Source of the DNA: Pyrinomonadaceae bacterium
GTDB taxonomy: Bacteria; Acidobacteriota; Blastocatellia; Pyrinomonadales; Pyrinomonadaceae
DNA length: 64,000 bases
NCBI GenBank assembly: GCA_036277115.1
Contig: DASUNM010000024.1
Span: 372,001 to 436,000, forward strand
Reading direction: 5' to 3'
The translations under genes and the position numbers were made by a program. Positions within the stretch are counted from its first letter, which is position 1, and the number at the start of each line of letters is the position of its first letter. A model generated the notes under the pieces. That model was not told where the DNA came from, did no database searches, and saw only the letters and a list, made by a program, of their open reading frames with translations. Positions 33,914 through 43,700 of the stretch are shown here, one piece after another.

Positions 33914-34071
33914 CCAAAGTCCAACGCCCGGACAAGTCCAATGTCCAACGTCACATGTCCAAGGTCGATTGCCCTCCCGTGTGAGCCCGGACTAAAAACG
34001 CGGCGACGTTTGAGGTTAGGGCAGAGGGAGGGCTTTCCTTAGACTTTGGACTTTGGACTTTGCGACATTGG
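33914..34071. repeat. Inverted pair of 7-bp-period arrays upstream of gcvT
   Basis: Left array 33914-33966 reads CAAGTCC AATGTCC AACGTCA CATGTCC AAGGTCG in 7-base register. The right array 34041-34071 reads GACTTTG three times, then CGACATT. The arms are complementary in pattern, with an inner GCCCTCCC/GGGAGGGC pair (33970-34033). The remaining part of this 400-base gap (34072-34253) shows nothing I can name. Confidence 0.75.
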
Positions 34072-34253
34072 TTGGGAAGCGAACTTCCACTCACTGTCAC
34101 CCGAAGTTACGCCTGAATTGCCATCCTGCGGCACACTCGCAGAAATCCTCAGCAAAACCCGCGTGAAGTTAGCTGGCATGGTCATTGCCAAGTAACAGCG
34201 CCCGTCCCTCTGCAGAGGGCACTTGAAATGACGGAAAGGCGCCGACCAAGATT

Positions 34254-35249
34254 ATGAAAAGAACGGCACGCATCAACGCAAGCGGATTCAGCATACTACA
34301 ACTGGTAATCACGGTTGCCCTGGTGATGATCATCACGGGTTTCGCGGTAGTTGGCATCACGCGTGCCCGCGATCACGTTCGTCTTGTAAACTCGGCGCGA
34401 CAGTTCGCAGCCTATGTAGAAAAATCGCGTGCAGACTCCGTCCGCCGGCATGCTGCGCCCGCCAACGCAGCGACGGTTGCCGTTCTCGACAACAACACCT
34501 ACGCCATCACCCTGGATTGGGACGGCTTCGGGGCGGTCAGCACCCGGAATTTCGATCTCGAGCAGGGGGTCACCTTTACTACGATAAAAACCATCGCGTT
34601 CGACTGGCGCGGCCGCATCCCGCAGGAAGAGTCGTTCGGATTTGACAACGGCAGGAACCAGGTAAACATACATGTCACCGGATCAGGCGACGTTACCTTT
34701 GATACAGAGCAATTCTTTGACGCTTCAGTTCCGGCCCCCGCGATAACGGGCACGGGCGGCAGTGTGCTGCCTGAGCCCGGTGCGACGCCCGGCTCCGGGT
34801 ACGGCTCGCCATCGCCGTCGCCTTCGCCAGGCGCAAGTCCGTCACCAACAGCGGGAGTGAGTCCGACCCCGACGCCAACGCCAACTGCGACGCCCACGGC
34901 GACGCCGACAGTGAGCCCGACGCCAACTACGTCGCCGTCACCGGGCGTATCGCCGTCACCGGCCGCATCGCCGACGCCTGGGACTTGTGTAATTAACGCT
35001 CCGGACGCAATCACGATCGTCCAGGACGGTTCGGCCTCGGTTAGCGTGAACCGCACCAACGTAACCGGCACCGGCACGATCAATGCGAATTCGAGTAACA
35101 GCGGTCAGATTCAGGTCAGTCCTTCTTCGCGAAGCGTCAGTGGCACCGCTGCCGGATCATTCACGATTACGGTCAAGAAGCAGTCCGGTTCAGTCACATT
35201 CTCAGCGACCGGCTGCACATCCAAGACCGTTGAAATAACGGTTCCGTAA
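34254..35249 (+). CDS. Pseudopilin-like protein with TPSP linker and Ig-like tail
   Basis: A 331-residue protein with a type IV prepilin N terminus (NASGFSILQLVITVALVMII). Cleavage after Gly would put Gln, not the usual Glu, at mature position 5. A GspH/FimT-like minor-pilin domain extends to about residue 165. Then comes a low-complexity Pro/Ser/Thr linker (~175-240: SPSPSPGASPSP, TPTPTPTATPTA) and a C-terminal ~85-residue beta domain with two Cys that resembles a bacterial Ig-like fold. It is first of a run of four prepilin-like genes ahead of pilT. A surface or pilus-tip adhesive role is inference. Confidence 0.83.
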   Translation: MKRTARINASGFSILQLVITVALVMIITGFAVVGITRARDHVRLVNSARQFAAYVEKSRADSVRRHAAPANAATVAVLDNNTYAITLDWDGFGAVSTRNFDLEQGVTFTTIKTIAFDWRGRIPQEESFGFDNGRNQVNIHVTGSGDVTFDTEQFFDASVPAPAITGTGGSVLPEPGATPGSGYGSPSPSPSPGASPSPTAGVSPTPTPTPTATPTATPTVSPTPTTSPSPGVSPSPAASPTPGTCVINAPDAITIVQDGSASVSVNRTNVTGTGTINANSSNSGQIQVSPSSRSVSGTAAGSFTITVKKQSGSVTFSATGCTSKTVEITVP

Positions 35250-35263
35250 CCTGGGAGATAATT

Positions 35264-35758
35264 GTGAATCGCAAATTTTCATTTCCGAAACGCAAGACGC
35301 AGCGCACAGCTGGAAGCAACGAAGCGGGCTTTACGTTGCTCGAAACGTCCATCGCGTTGGTGGTGTTGGCCATCGCCGGTTTAGGAGTAGCCGCGTGCTT
35401 CTTCTATGCCGCGCGAAACAACAGCAGCGCCCGGGATCGCGAGCTCTCGATGGCGGTGGCACAACAGACGATGGAACAATATAAAAACGCTGCCTTCAAT
35501 GACGCTGCGCTGAATGCCACAGGTGTCAACGGGCTTACCAGCACGCTTACGCGCGGAGGCCGAAGTTACCAGGTGGTGACTACGATCACCGATTTGAACG
35601 TCCAGGCGGGGACGGCGCGGACAAAGACGATCGAGGTCCGCGTCACTCCCTGGAGCGACAGTGAAAGTGTGGCGCGCAATACTACGTCGGTGTTTGGATC
35701 GGTGAGAATTATTTCTCAGCGGACGTCCCCGGTGGTTGGTCCTAATCGTGCACTTTGA
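35264..35758 (+). CDS. Prepilin-like minor pilin, PilV type
   Basis: A 164-residue protein with a classic type III/IV prepilin signal: a basic leader, then AGFTLLETSIALVVLAIAG, with Glu at mature position 5. The globular part is short. GTG start at 35264 follows GGGAGA. It lies 14 bases after the preceding pilin-like gene and 15 before the PilW-like gene, so these are one operon. It resembles the PilV/GspI group of minor pilins that prime pilus assembly. Confidence 0.87.
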   Translation: MNRKFSFPKRKTQRTAGSNEAGFTLLETSIALVVLAIAGLGVAACFFYAARNNSSARDRELSMAVAQQTMEQYKNAAFNDAALNATGVNGLTSTLTRGGRSYQVVTTITDLNVQAGTARTKTIEVRVTPWSDSESVARNTTSVFGSVRIISQRTSPVVGPNRAL

Positions 35759-35773
35759 GGAGAGGTTAATTCC

Positions 35774-36517
35774 ATGAGCAAAAGATTGAGAACAAAAAAA
35801 TCGGAAGACGGCTTCTCATTGTTCGAATTGATCATCGCGATGACCATCACGTTGTTGGTGCTGACCGTGGCGACCACATTGCTCGCGCAATCGCTGAATA
35901 TGCGCACACGCTCAAACGAGAATGTCGACGCATTGGCCGATGCCGAGCGGGCCATCAATATTATGTCGCGTGAAATTGCACAGGCCGGTTTCAATATCAA
36001 CGACAACGGCATTGTGCCGGAGGATTCGGTGGTAGATGGAAACGGCAACAGCATGATTCGCGTGCGCGCCAACCTGAACAGATACGACACGGACGCTCCC
36101 GCCGCAGCCAGAAATGGAATAGGCGAGCCGGGCTGGGATTCCGGCGAAGACGTTAAGTACTTCATTCACCCGGCGGGAACTACCACCTTGCTGGCCCGCT
36201 ACGATCCGTATGCCCAGGACGGCCCCGAATCGACAGTGGTGGCAAATCGTCTCGACCGGATGAGAGTGCACTACTTCGCGCAAAGGGTTACTTACACCAC
36301 ACCGAATTGCGGCACGAGTCGGGCCGCGCGCTGCTGTGACATCGAGAACGCCTCAGCCGCTGAGGTGGCGCCCGCAGCCGCGCGATACGTGGTAATCGCT
36401 GTTTGTGTGCAGCAATCAGAAACGGGCGCGCCGGGCAGCCCCGGATATCAACCGGCGCATAACCTTCTGTTAACCAGCGACGTCACACTGCGCAATGCGA
36501 ACCTGACAACTTACTAG
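35774..36517 (+). CDS. Prepilin-like minor pilin, PilW type
   Basis: A 247-residue protein with prepilin signal EDGFSLFELIIAMTITLLVL and Glu at mature position 5. The following coiled helix and RAINIMSREIAQAGFNINDNG segment are typical of PilW/GspJ-like minor pilins. A Cys cluster (NCGTSRAARCCDIENAS) lies near residue 180. ATG at 35774 follows GAGGAGAGG. It sits between the PilV-like and PilX-like genes. Confidence 0.88.
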   Translation: MSKRLRTKKSEDGFSLFELIIAMTITLLVLTVATTLLAQSLNMRTRSNENVDALADAERAINIMSREIAQAGFNINDNGIVPEDSVVDGNGNSMIRVRANLNRYDTDAPAAARNGIGEPGWDSGEDVKYFIHPAGTTTLLARYDPYAQDGPESTVVANRLDRMRVHYFAQRVTYTTPNCGTSRAARCCDIENASAAEVAPAAARYVVIAVCVQQSETGAPGSPGYQPAHNLLLTSDVTLRNANLTTY

Positions 36518-36529
36518 TTGGAGACTGCG

Positions 36530-37756
36530 ATGAACATTCAGAACGTCCAAAGCAACGGTCGAGACAAAAGCCAACGAGGCGCCGCGCTGATAACTGTGTT
36601 GATGATGTCAACGCTGATGCTGGCGACGGGTGGGGCACTGGTGCTGGTCACCAGCTTGTCGAACCGAACCGCGATCGATGCTACCGCTGAGAGGCAGGCG
36701 TATTACAGCGCCGAGGCCGGCATTCAGGACACCCTCAACATTTTGCGGGGCAACGTGAATCCACAGCCTGGCATGCCCGCCGGCAGCCAAATCACTTTTC
36801 TTCGCGCCAAAACGGCGGCGAGCTCCAATCTGCCGGGCGACAACAGCACCACGGCGCGCTTGTCCGGATGGCTGAACTACAGTTATGTGGGGGCCAATGG
36901 TGATAATCGTGTGCCGCTGACCGCAAATTACTCGCCGCTGAACGGCCTGGCGTATTCGGTTCAAATACTTGATCCGGATGGGACGGCTAATGGCGTTGAA
37001 CCATCGCGACTCCTGATTCGTGTCCGAGGCTTTGGGCCGAAGGGAGCGGAGAAACGGATGGAAGCCATCATTCGCCGCACGACTTTTGACTACAACGCTC
37101 CCGCTATGCTGATGATGCGCGGCGCTGACGATTGCGCGGCAATGACTTTTGACATCGGCGACAGTAATGCCAAGGATTATTCGGGGCACGACAACACTAG
37201 CACCACAATTCTTCCGGCGTTCGGCTCGACCTGCGATGGTGACTTGGCGATCGAAGAGGCTTCCGACGGGAAAGAGACTGTAGAACTTCCAAAGGCCGCT
37301 AAAATCGATATTTCATCGCTGCCCGTGTGGTTGCAAAACGTCAACGACGCCCGCTTGTTTGTCGCAGAGCAAAAAGCCGACGCGATCGTTCAGGGTCGTT
37401 ATTTCACCTCATTCGACGGGAATGCCGAGGGCTTTACCTTCGTCGATGGGGATTGCGACCTGGATGGCGGATCCGGACTGCTGATTGTCACCGGTACTCT
37501 GACGATGGCCGGCAACCCCAATTTCAATGGGCTGATTCTGGTCCTTGGAGAGGGACGTGTTGAGCGAGATGGCGGCGGCAACGGGGATGTTTACGGAGCC
37601 ATGGCGGTGGCTCGATTCAACGCAACCGGCGGTTTCCTCCCACCATTCTTCGACACCAACGGTGGTGGTACTTCTACAATGAAGTACGACTCGACCGCCC
37701 TGCGACAAGCCATGAACACGACCGGTCCGCGCGTGCTCGGCATTCACGAACATTAA
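36530..37756 (+). CDS. PilX-like minor pilin / pilus assembly protein
   Basis: A 408-residue protein. ATG at 36530 follows GGAGA; an in-frame TTG at 36518 is directly after the previous stop and less likely. The N terminus has QRGAALITVLMMSTLMLATG, the PilX_N pattern of a prepilin-like helix with no Glu5, and then ERQAYYSAEAGIQDTL, typical of PilX. The large C-terminal domain (~370 residues) is beta-rich (GRYFTSFDGNAEGFTFVDGD; TGTLTMAGNPNFNGLILVLG), consistent with a beta-helix-like fold. It is the fourth of the pilin-like series before pilT. Confidence 0.87.
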   Translation: MNIQNVQSNGRDKSQRGAALITVLMMSTLMLATGGALVLVTSLSNRTAIDATAERQAYYSAEAGIQDTLNILRGNVNPQPGMPAGSQITFLRAKTAASSNLPGDNSTTARLSGWLNYSYVGANGDNRVPLTANYSPLNGLAYSVQILDPDGTANGVEPSRLLIRVRGFGPKGAEKRMEAIIRRTTFDYNAPAMLMMRGADDCAAMTFDIGDSNAKDYSGHDNTSTTILPAFGSTCDGDLAIEEASDGKETVELPKAAKIDISSLPVWLQNVNDARLFVAEQKADAIVQGRYFTSFDGNAEGFTFVDGDCDLDGGSGLLIVTGTLTMAGNPNFNGLILVLGEGRVERDGGGNGDVYGAMAVARFNATGGFLPPFFDTNGGGTSTMKYDSTALRQAMNTTGPRVLGIHEH

Positions 37757-37864
37757 ACTGACGGATTCACGAATACTAAACTGAACAGGATCTCCCACCT
37801 TATTCCTTCAAACCCTTCCCTTCACGCTGGTTGCACGCCGGCTTTGCCCTTAGCGAGAAAAAAC

Positions 37865-38962
37865 ATGGCCAGAATCGACGACCTCCTCAAACTCATGCGC
37901 TCACAGAGAGCTTCCGACTTGCACCTCACCAGTGGCTCTGCGCCGTTCATGCGCATCAACGGGGAAATGGTCAAGCAAAACTACAAGAGTGTGTCGGCTG
38001 ACACGTGTAAGAGTTTGATCTTCGAAGTTCTTAGCGACAGCCAGCAGGAGCTCTTCAATGAACGGATGGATCTGGACTTTAGCTATCCACTCCAGGGCGT
38101 GGGACGTTTTCGCGTCAACGTCTTTATGCAGCGTCACGGGATCTCAGCTTGTTTCCGGCTGATTCCTGAACAAGTTAAAACAATCTCCGAATTGAACCTG
38201 GCGGACCAATTGTCTGATCTGATTAACGTATCCGAGGGCTTGATTTTAGTGACCGGGCCGACGGGTTCAGGCAAGAGCACGACTCTGTCTGCGTTTATCC
38301 ACGAAATAAACATGCGGCAGCAGTCGCATATCATCACGATCGAAGACCCGATCGAATTTGTCCACGAGAACCACCAGTGCCTGATCAGTCAGCGCGAAGT
38401 CGCCAGCCACACGAAATCCTTTGCAGCGGCACTGCGCGCGGCGCTGCGCGAGGATCCGGACATCATTCTCGTCGGCGAGATGCGCGACCTCGAGACAATT
38501 TCACTCGCCATTACCGCTGCCGAAACCGGCCACCTGGTGTTTGCGACCTTGCACACCAACAGCGCGGTCAAGACGATCGATCGGGTCATCGACGTCTTTC
38601 CCGAGACGCAGCAGTCACAGATTCGTGTGATGTTGGCCGAGAGTTTACGCGGAGTGGTAGCTCAATCGTTATTGCCGCGCTCAGGCGAACAAAGTCGAGT
38701 TCCGGTGATGGAAGTGATGGTCAATGTCCCGGCCGTCGCGAACCTGATTCGCGAAGGCAAGACCCATCAAATCGCGACCGTGATGCAGACCAGTCGTGGT
38801 CTCGGCATGGCCACATTTGAAACGGCCACCCACGACCTGATTAACAAGGGATTGATTTCGAAGGAAGACGGGATGAACTTCCTGCGCCGGCGCAGCGCGG
38901 CCAAACAGATGTCCGGCATCACTAACACGCCGCGAGTCGCAGGCAGTTCAGCTGTGAACTAA
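37865..38962 (+). CDS. pilT: Type IV pilus retraction ATPase PilT
   Basis: A 365-residue AAA-type secretion ATPase that powers pilus retraction (twitching). ATG at 37865 is chosen to match the family N terminus (MARIDDLLKLMRSQRASDLH); a frame start at 37844 is less likely. Walker A is GPTGSGKST (131-139), Asp box ITIEDPIEF (157-165), Walker B IILVGEMRDLET (200-211) and His box TGHLVFATLHT (221-231). It follows four prepilin-like genes. PilB, PilC, the major pilin and the secretin are not in the window and must lie elsewhere. Confidence 0.95.
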   Translation: MARIDDLLKLMRSQRASDLHLTSGSAPFMRINGEMVKQNYKSVSADTCKSLIFEVLSDSQQELFNERMDLDFSYPLQGVGRFRVNVFMQRHGISACFRLIPEQVKTISELNLADQLSDLINVSEGLILVTGPTGSGKSTTLSAFIHEINMRQQSHIITIEDPIEFVHENHQCLISQREVASHTKSFAAALRAALREDPDIILVGEMRDLETISLAITAAETGHLVFATLHTNSAVKTIDRVIDVFPETQQSQIRVMLAESLRGVVAQSLLPRSGEQSRVPVMEVMVNVPAVANLIREGKTHQIATVMQTSRGLGMATFETATHDLINKGLISKEDGMNFLRRRSAAKQMSGITNTPRVAGSSAVN

Positions 38963-38992
38963 CTGCTCGGGACCGCGGCGATTTGTTCCGCA

Positions 38993-39262
38993 CTAGCTCG
39001 ACTTCTGGTGGCGTTCAATCCACACATTTTCTTCCACGTAACCTACCGAAAACTCGTAAGAGTAATGATACGTGAAGAGTTGGCCGCACTGCGGACACTT
39101 CTTAGTAATCTCGTATTCCTTACTCGTGTCCCAGAATCCCTCCGGGGTGGGATAGGCATCCACCAGGCCTGCGACGCCGCGGGGCAATACCTCGCCTTCA
39201 CGCAGGTTCGCCGCGGCAAAGTCGGGAATGGTCCGGCATGTCTCGCAGCCTAAAGCTTCCAT
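38993..39262 (-). CDS. Small zinc-ribbon-like protein
   Basis: An 89-residue protein with two C-x2-C pairs (GCETCRTIPD near residue 6 and KKCPQCGQLFTYHYSY near 55) that probably bind one zinc. The rest is aromatic-rich. No named family is recognised. It is on the opposite strand to pilT and divergent from the next gene. Confidence 0.72.
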   Translation of the reverse strand: MEALGCETCRTIPDFAAANLREGEVLPRGVAGLVDAYPTPEGFWDTSKEYEITKKCPQCGQLFTYHYSYEFSVGYVEENVWIERHQKSS

Positions 39263-39332
39263 AGAGTCCGCAGAAAAGCCTTGTTGACAATAGCTCAGAG
39301 ACTTTGTTCGTAACCAGGTCTAACATTAGCGT

Positions 39333-39707
39333 ATGACTGCGGAAGCGACGACTCATAAGGGCCAACTGCGGATTACGCACAATGACGAAGGCAATCATCT
39401 GGCGCGGGGAATCAAGCTCGCGCTCGATGGTAAAGAGTTGACTGTGCTCAAGAGTGGGAAAGCTTTGGTCATCGATGTCGAACCAGGCAATCATACGGTT
39501 CGCGCAGACAACACATTTCACAGCAGGAATATCGAGTTTGAAATCCAGCCCGGCGAGCAAGCGCACTACAGGATCTGGAACAAGCGCGGATTCGGATCGT
39601 GGATGGTCGAGTTGTTCGGCGCCGGTCCAATCTATCTGGCGATAGAAAAAGCGGAACCGGTAGAGTCAGCGGCGGTGCCGCTAACCCCACCCGCTCCTGC
39701 AGACTAG
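39333..39707 (+). CDS. Hypothetical beta-rich protein (PEGA-like)
   Basis: A 124-residue protein with alternating short strands (GQLRITHNDEGNHLARGIKL; ALVIDVEPGNHTVRADNTFH; EIQPGEQAHYRIWNKRGFGS). The LDGKELTVLKSGKALVIDVE and EPGNHTVR segments resemble PEGA-type domains, which are small surface or periplasmic beta folds. No signal peptide is seen, so the location is unclear. The C-terminal tail is Pro/Ala-rich. The gene is divergent from the zinc-ribbon gene. Confidence 0.7.
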   Translation: MTAEATTHKGQLRITHNDEGNHLARGIKLALDGKELTVLKSGKALVIDVEPGNHTVRADNTFHSRNIEFEIQPGEQAHYRIWNKRGFGSWMVELFGAGPIYLAIEKAEPVESAAVPLTPPAPAD

Positions 39708-39715
39708 TATTGAAA

Positions 39716-40066
39716 TTACGGTACGTGAGGCTCGCCAACACTCGGATAAAGATTACCGGGTGTCGAGGGCTCCGAACCGAATGGCGCGGGCGTGCTGTGC
39801 AACGACGCGAAGTCATCCTCAACAGCGTTAAGGTCTGACTTATTGTCAGCACCCTTGAATATCGACTTAGCTTCTGCGACGACCTCGGAGGCGCGATCGC
39901 GTATGTCACGGGACATTTTTTCGGCGTATTCGCCGGCTTTGTTAGCTGCGCCTTCGGCCTTCTCCTTAATCGAGTCCCGGCGTCCCCGGCCGCGATCGGG
40001 ATCGAACAGGTACATTAATGCGGCGCCCAATCCAAGACCGCCAACCAAAGCAATTTTCTTATTCAT
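39716..40066 (-). CDS. YtxH-like small membrane-associated protein
   Basis: A 116-residue protein. A hydrophobic helix (KIALVGGLGLGAALMYLFDP) is followed by a basic stretch (RGRGRRDSIKEKAEG) and an amphipathic helical tail, the YtxH/stress-protein pattern. ATG at 40066 has AAGGAG 5 bases before it. Proteins of this type are often induced by stress; that is family knowledge. It lies 40 bases downstream of another small gene on the same strand, probably cotranscribed. Confidence 0.8.
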   Translation of the reverse strand: MNKKIALVGGLGLGAALMYLFDPDRGRGRRDSIKEKAEGAANKAGEYAEKMSRDIRDRASEVVAEAKSIFKGADNKSDLNAVEDDFASLHSTPAPFGSEPSTPGNLYPSVGEPHVP

Positions 40067-40105
40067 AAACACTCCTTCTTCTAATTCAGGTTATTACACG
40101 CCGAC

Positions 40106-40306
40106 TTACTCAGAGCGTCGTTTTTGATCGCCGCGATCGCCCTGGCCAGGTTCGACTTCCGTTTCCGCTTGTTGACGACGGTCCTGAGTCAGCGATTTGC
40201 CGACATCCACGACATCGTCGAAACGACCTTTATCGTCCCGTCTGACGAAACGCTTGTCTGTTCCGGTGTCGATTAGTTCTCGTTTGCTTGTTTTGTCTGA
40301 AGCCAT
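40106..40306 (-). CDS. Small hydrophilic protein, 66 aa
   Basis: A highly charged 66-residue protein (SKRELIDTGTDKRFVRRDDK, QDRRQQAETEVEPGQGDRGD). No hydrophobic segment or named domain. ATG at 40306 has AAGGAGAG upstream, a good ribosome site, and the composition is typical of small stress-related proteins. It probably leads the short operon with the YtxH-like gene. The 448-base gap upstream (40307-40754) carries a repeat cluster and probably the promoter. Confidence 0.72.
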   Translation of the reverse strand: MASDKTSKRELIDTGTDKRFVRRDDKGRFDDVVDVGKSLTQDRRQQAETEVEPGQGDRGDQKRRSE

Positions 40307-40531
40307 CTTGCACTCTCCTTATGAAAATTTATCGCGCATGTAGCCTTGGCGAACACGATTGGCGAAAGTGTTCGCGAATGATCCACTGCGCCTCCTGAAA
40401 ACGCGATTAATCCAATTGGAGTGCAATCCTGATGCCGTTAGGCAGCGGCTCGAGGTCAGAGGCGAGGTCAGAGGTTAGATAGGCTTTGCCGTAAAGATCT
40501 GAAAGTTTACGGTCTGCAGGTTTTGCCTGTC

Positions 40532-40710
40532 ATTCACACCGGCTTCAGCCCGGTGATCCACAGCCGCTAAGGCAAAGGAACCGTTTCAACGGTTTCTCCC
40601 GGCGAAGACGCTGGACAATAATCAAGATCTCGGTTCGATGGAAAAACCGTTAAAACGGTTTCATGGATCTCTCCCGGCCAAAGATCAACAGGCTGAAGCC
40701 CGGTGTGAAT
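40532..40710. repeat. Nested inverted repeats, ACCGGCTTCAGCC family
   Basis: Outer arms ATTCACACCGGCTTCAGCC (40532-40550) and GGCTGAAGCCCGGTGTGAAT (40691-40710) are complementary apart from one inserted base. Inside lie two self-complementary hairpins, AACCGTTTCAACGGTT (40579-40594) and AAACCGTTAAAACGGTTT (40645-40662). The region 40440-40520 also has a direct GAGGTCAGAG repeat. Confidence 0.85.
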
Positions 40711-40754
40711 AAGAGACTTGAACTCTCTGACTTTGAGGCAAAGCCAAGTCGGAT

Positions 40755-43700
40755 TCAATGCGTGAGGCGGGAAACTGTCGCGGGAGAAGCCGTGCCTCCA
40801 CTTTGATTCAGGTAAGCGCGCACTTTCGGCGGCATGCGTCGCCGCAAGAGCGCGTTGCGGGCCTGCCATTGATCGGCTGCATCCATCTCGATTAGAAAAC
40901 GAAGTTCTTTGGCCTCGAGTACGGCGATGGGAACGCCGTCGCGATACAACAGACGATTCGATGCCGCCTGCGGCAACCTCGGTCCGGGGAGGAGAATGCC
41001 CAGCAGGTTTAGAGGATCGGCGGCACTGATCGCGACCATGGATCCGTCGGCTTCGGTCCGGCGAATCGAGCGGAGCAGATGCACCGCGTCCGGCGAGGCG
41101 AATTGCTCACCTGAAAACCCGCCGACGAATCGACCCCCGCGCATCTCGCCGCGTGCTTCCAAACGCCGAAACACGCGCAGCAGGTCTCGCCACGGAATGT
41201 TAATTGATTCGCGATCGAGCAGCTTTCGAAATACGACGCCGTATCGTTGCAGCAGTTTCATTGCGACGGCTTCGAGTGATTCACGATCCGCCTCAGTACG
41301 CCCGCCTCTGGCGTGCTGATCGCCGCCTTTTTGCGGGCCCGAGGCCTGCGTACCGACTGCCGGTGTACCGGCGCGAACGATCACCCATCTGCCCGCTTCG
41401 TCCATGCTGTAGACAGGCTTGCGGCGGCGACGCCGGCTCTCAATCGCTCGACTGGTAGTCTTGCTCAAGGGTGTCAGCAGCGCGCGCAAACCCGTAAAGC
41501 TGTCGGCGGTGAGTAACCCACGAAAGACGAGCTCACCCAAAGCTTCTTCAACCATGCTCGGCAGAAGATTCGTGCCGGAAACGATATCGACGAAAAATGA
41601 CGCGCCGTGCTCTTTCAAGTAATCGTAAACCGTCTGTGTATTTGTGCTGAGATTCGTTCCGTTCTCACGAGCGGGAAACGCTTTGCTCCAGGTCGGTACG
41701 TTCTTTCGATTGAGTAGTACAACGGGAGTGCTGCGCACCGGCGACGAACTGGTCGTCTTCTCAGGAGAAATCTTTGGCGGCGACAGACGCAACCACGTCA
41801 GCCGGCCCGACAGACACAAAGCGTCGAGCCACGCCGGGTCGTAATCGGTAATTCGCGACGGCAGGATTTCAGATTCCCAGGAACCAGCCGCAGCATCGAA
41901 ACCTTCCAGTTGATCGAGGATCGCAGCCACACTCTGCGGGCCTTCGACCTTGTGCTGAGGCGTGACCTTTTGCCAGACGAAAAGGAACCGCATAAAGTCG
42001 GCTGCCGAAACCGGTTCAATCTCTTTGCGCAAGCGGTTCAGCGTGTAGCTGTGAATTCGGGCGAGCAGACGACGCGAACACCACTCTGTTGGTACGCGCG
42101 CGTCCTCGCGCCCTTCCTGAGCAGGCGCGGACGCCTGCGTACCGTTCGAAGGCGTAAACTGTCCCTGCATCGCAAATCCTTCGCCCTCAAGCTTCGCCAA
42201 AGCCTGTTCAATTTGGTTTGGTGGCAGCGAAAACGAATCAGCGAGCTGAGAAACAGTGACCGGACCGAGTCCATCAAGTCGCCCCCGCAGAACTTCAACG
42301 AGCGCTTCCAAAGGCGTCCAGGTCTCGTTTGCGTAACTCGCCGGTGGCTGGATTTGGGGATTTAGAGTCGCGTCCGGATAAACCGCGCGCAATTGATGCA
42401 AACGTTCTGCGGCAACCCAGAGGTGAGCGGCACAGAATTCAGTCTGCGATCCTCCCGGTGTTTCGCAGGCGGAAGGCTGCAGCACAGTCGCCCGGCGATC
42501 ACGCACCAGCTCATCAAACAACTCTTCCCAACCACTCTTCCGGCCTTCTTCGACCGTCATGAACCCGAGCTGCATCAGGGCATCGTGCAACTCGTCCGCA
42601 TTCTCAGCATACGGCCATGCTTCTTCGCGTACGCGGTCGATTGCCGCCTGATCCAGCCGGCCCAAATCGGCTGCGGTCTCAGCATCGAGAAACCTCCGAT
42701 TCATGACCGCTAGGGTGCGCCGCTCTTCCGCCGGCGCATCGTCGAGAAATGCATACGGCTTCGCCGTCAAGATTTCCTGAGCAAGCGGCGATGGCTCGTT
42801 CATTTCCCGCGCGATAAGTGTCCTCTCGCCCCGCTCGATCGATTGCAGCAGACGCTCAAGCCCGCGAATGTCCATCGCCTCTTCCAAACAGTCGCGCACA
42901 GTTTGCTCAACCAGGGGATGCGCCGGAATTTCAATCGGTCCAGTCAGGTTTTCCGCGCACGCCAGCTGATCGGGAAAGACAAGCGCCAGCAAATCCTCGG
43001 CGGCCATGCGTTGAAGTTGCGGCGCGACTTTGCCGCCACTGCGCCAGCGCGGAATTGCGAGGGCGCGGGTCGCGTTCCAGCGCCAACGAATATTGAACAT
43101 CGGCGCATCCAGCAGCGCCTGCGTCAGCACGTCGCACACGCCTTTAGAGTTCAGGAACTTGAAAATCGTTTCGAGCGGAAAACTGTGAGTCGGTCCAAGC
43201 GAGAGTACAATCGAATCTTCAGTCGCCGCCGCTTGCAGCTCAAAATTGAAGCTGCGACAGAATCGTTTGCGGAGCGCGAGCCCCCACGCACGATTCAGCC
43301 GGCTGCCGAACGGCGCATGAATGACGACGTGGGTGCTGCCATTCTCGTCAAAAAACCTCTCAGCGACGATTTGCTCCTGAGTCGGCATGGTGCCCAAGGC
43401 AATTTTCGTCAGCGCGAGATACTCAACAATTTGTTCCGCCGCGCTTTGTGAAAGACCGAGCTCATTAACAAGGTACTGGAGTGCGGAACCATAGATTACG
43501 CGCGTTTCTATTCCCCTATCCGGGTCGCCGGGCACTGCCACCCCACCCCCTAACCCCTCCCCGCTTGCGGGGAGGGGAGTCAGGACGTCCTCGTCCGCAT
43601 CTTCGTTCTGCTCCAATCGCCCGGCGATTTCTCCCCGCAGTCGCGAAACTGACACCGACAATTCTTCCGATCTACCGGGCGCTTCACCCAGCCAGAAAGG

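Noticed and set aside
33914..34071. Possible CRISPR array from short repeats
   Set aside because: Units are 7 bases with no spacers of constant size and no cas genes are present.
33851..34253. Possible glycine riboswitch before gcvT
   Set aside because: I could not find the conserved glycine-aptamer core; the region holds heptamer arrays instead.
42843..43451. Open frame of 202 codons on the plus strand inside the Lhr gene
   Set aside because: Antisense shadow of the helicase; no domain and unusual composition.
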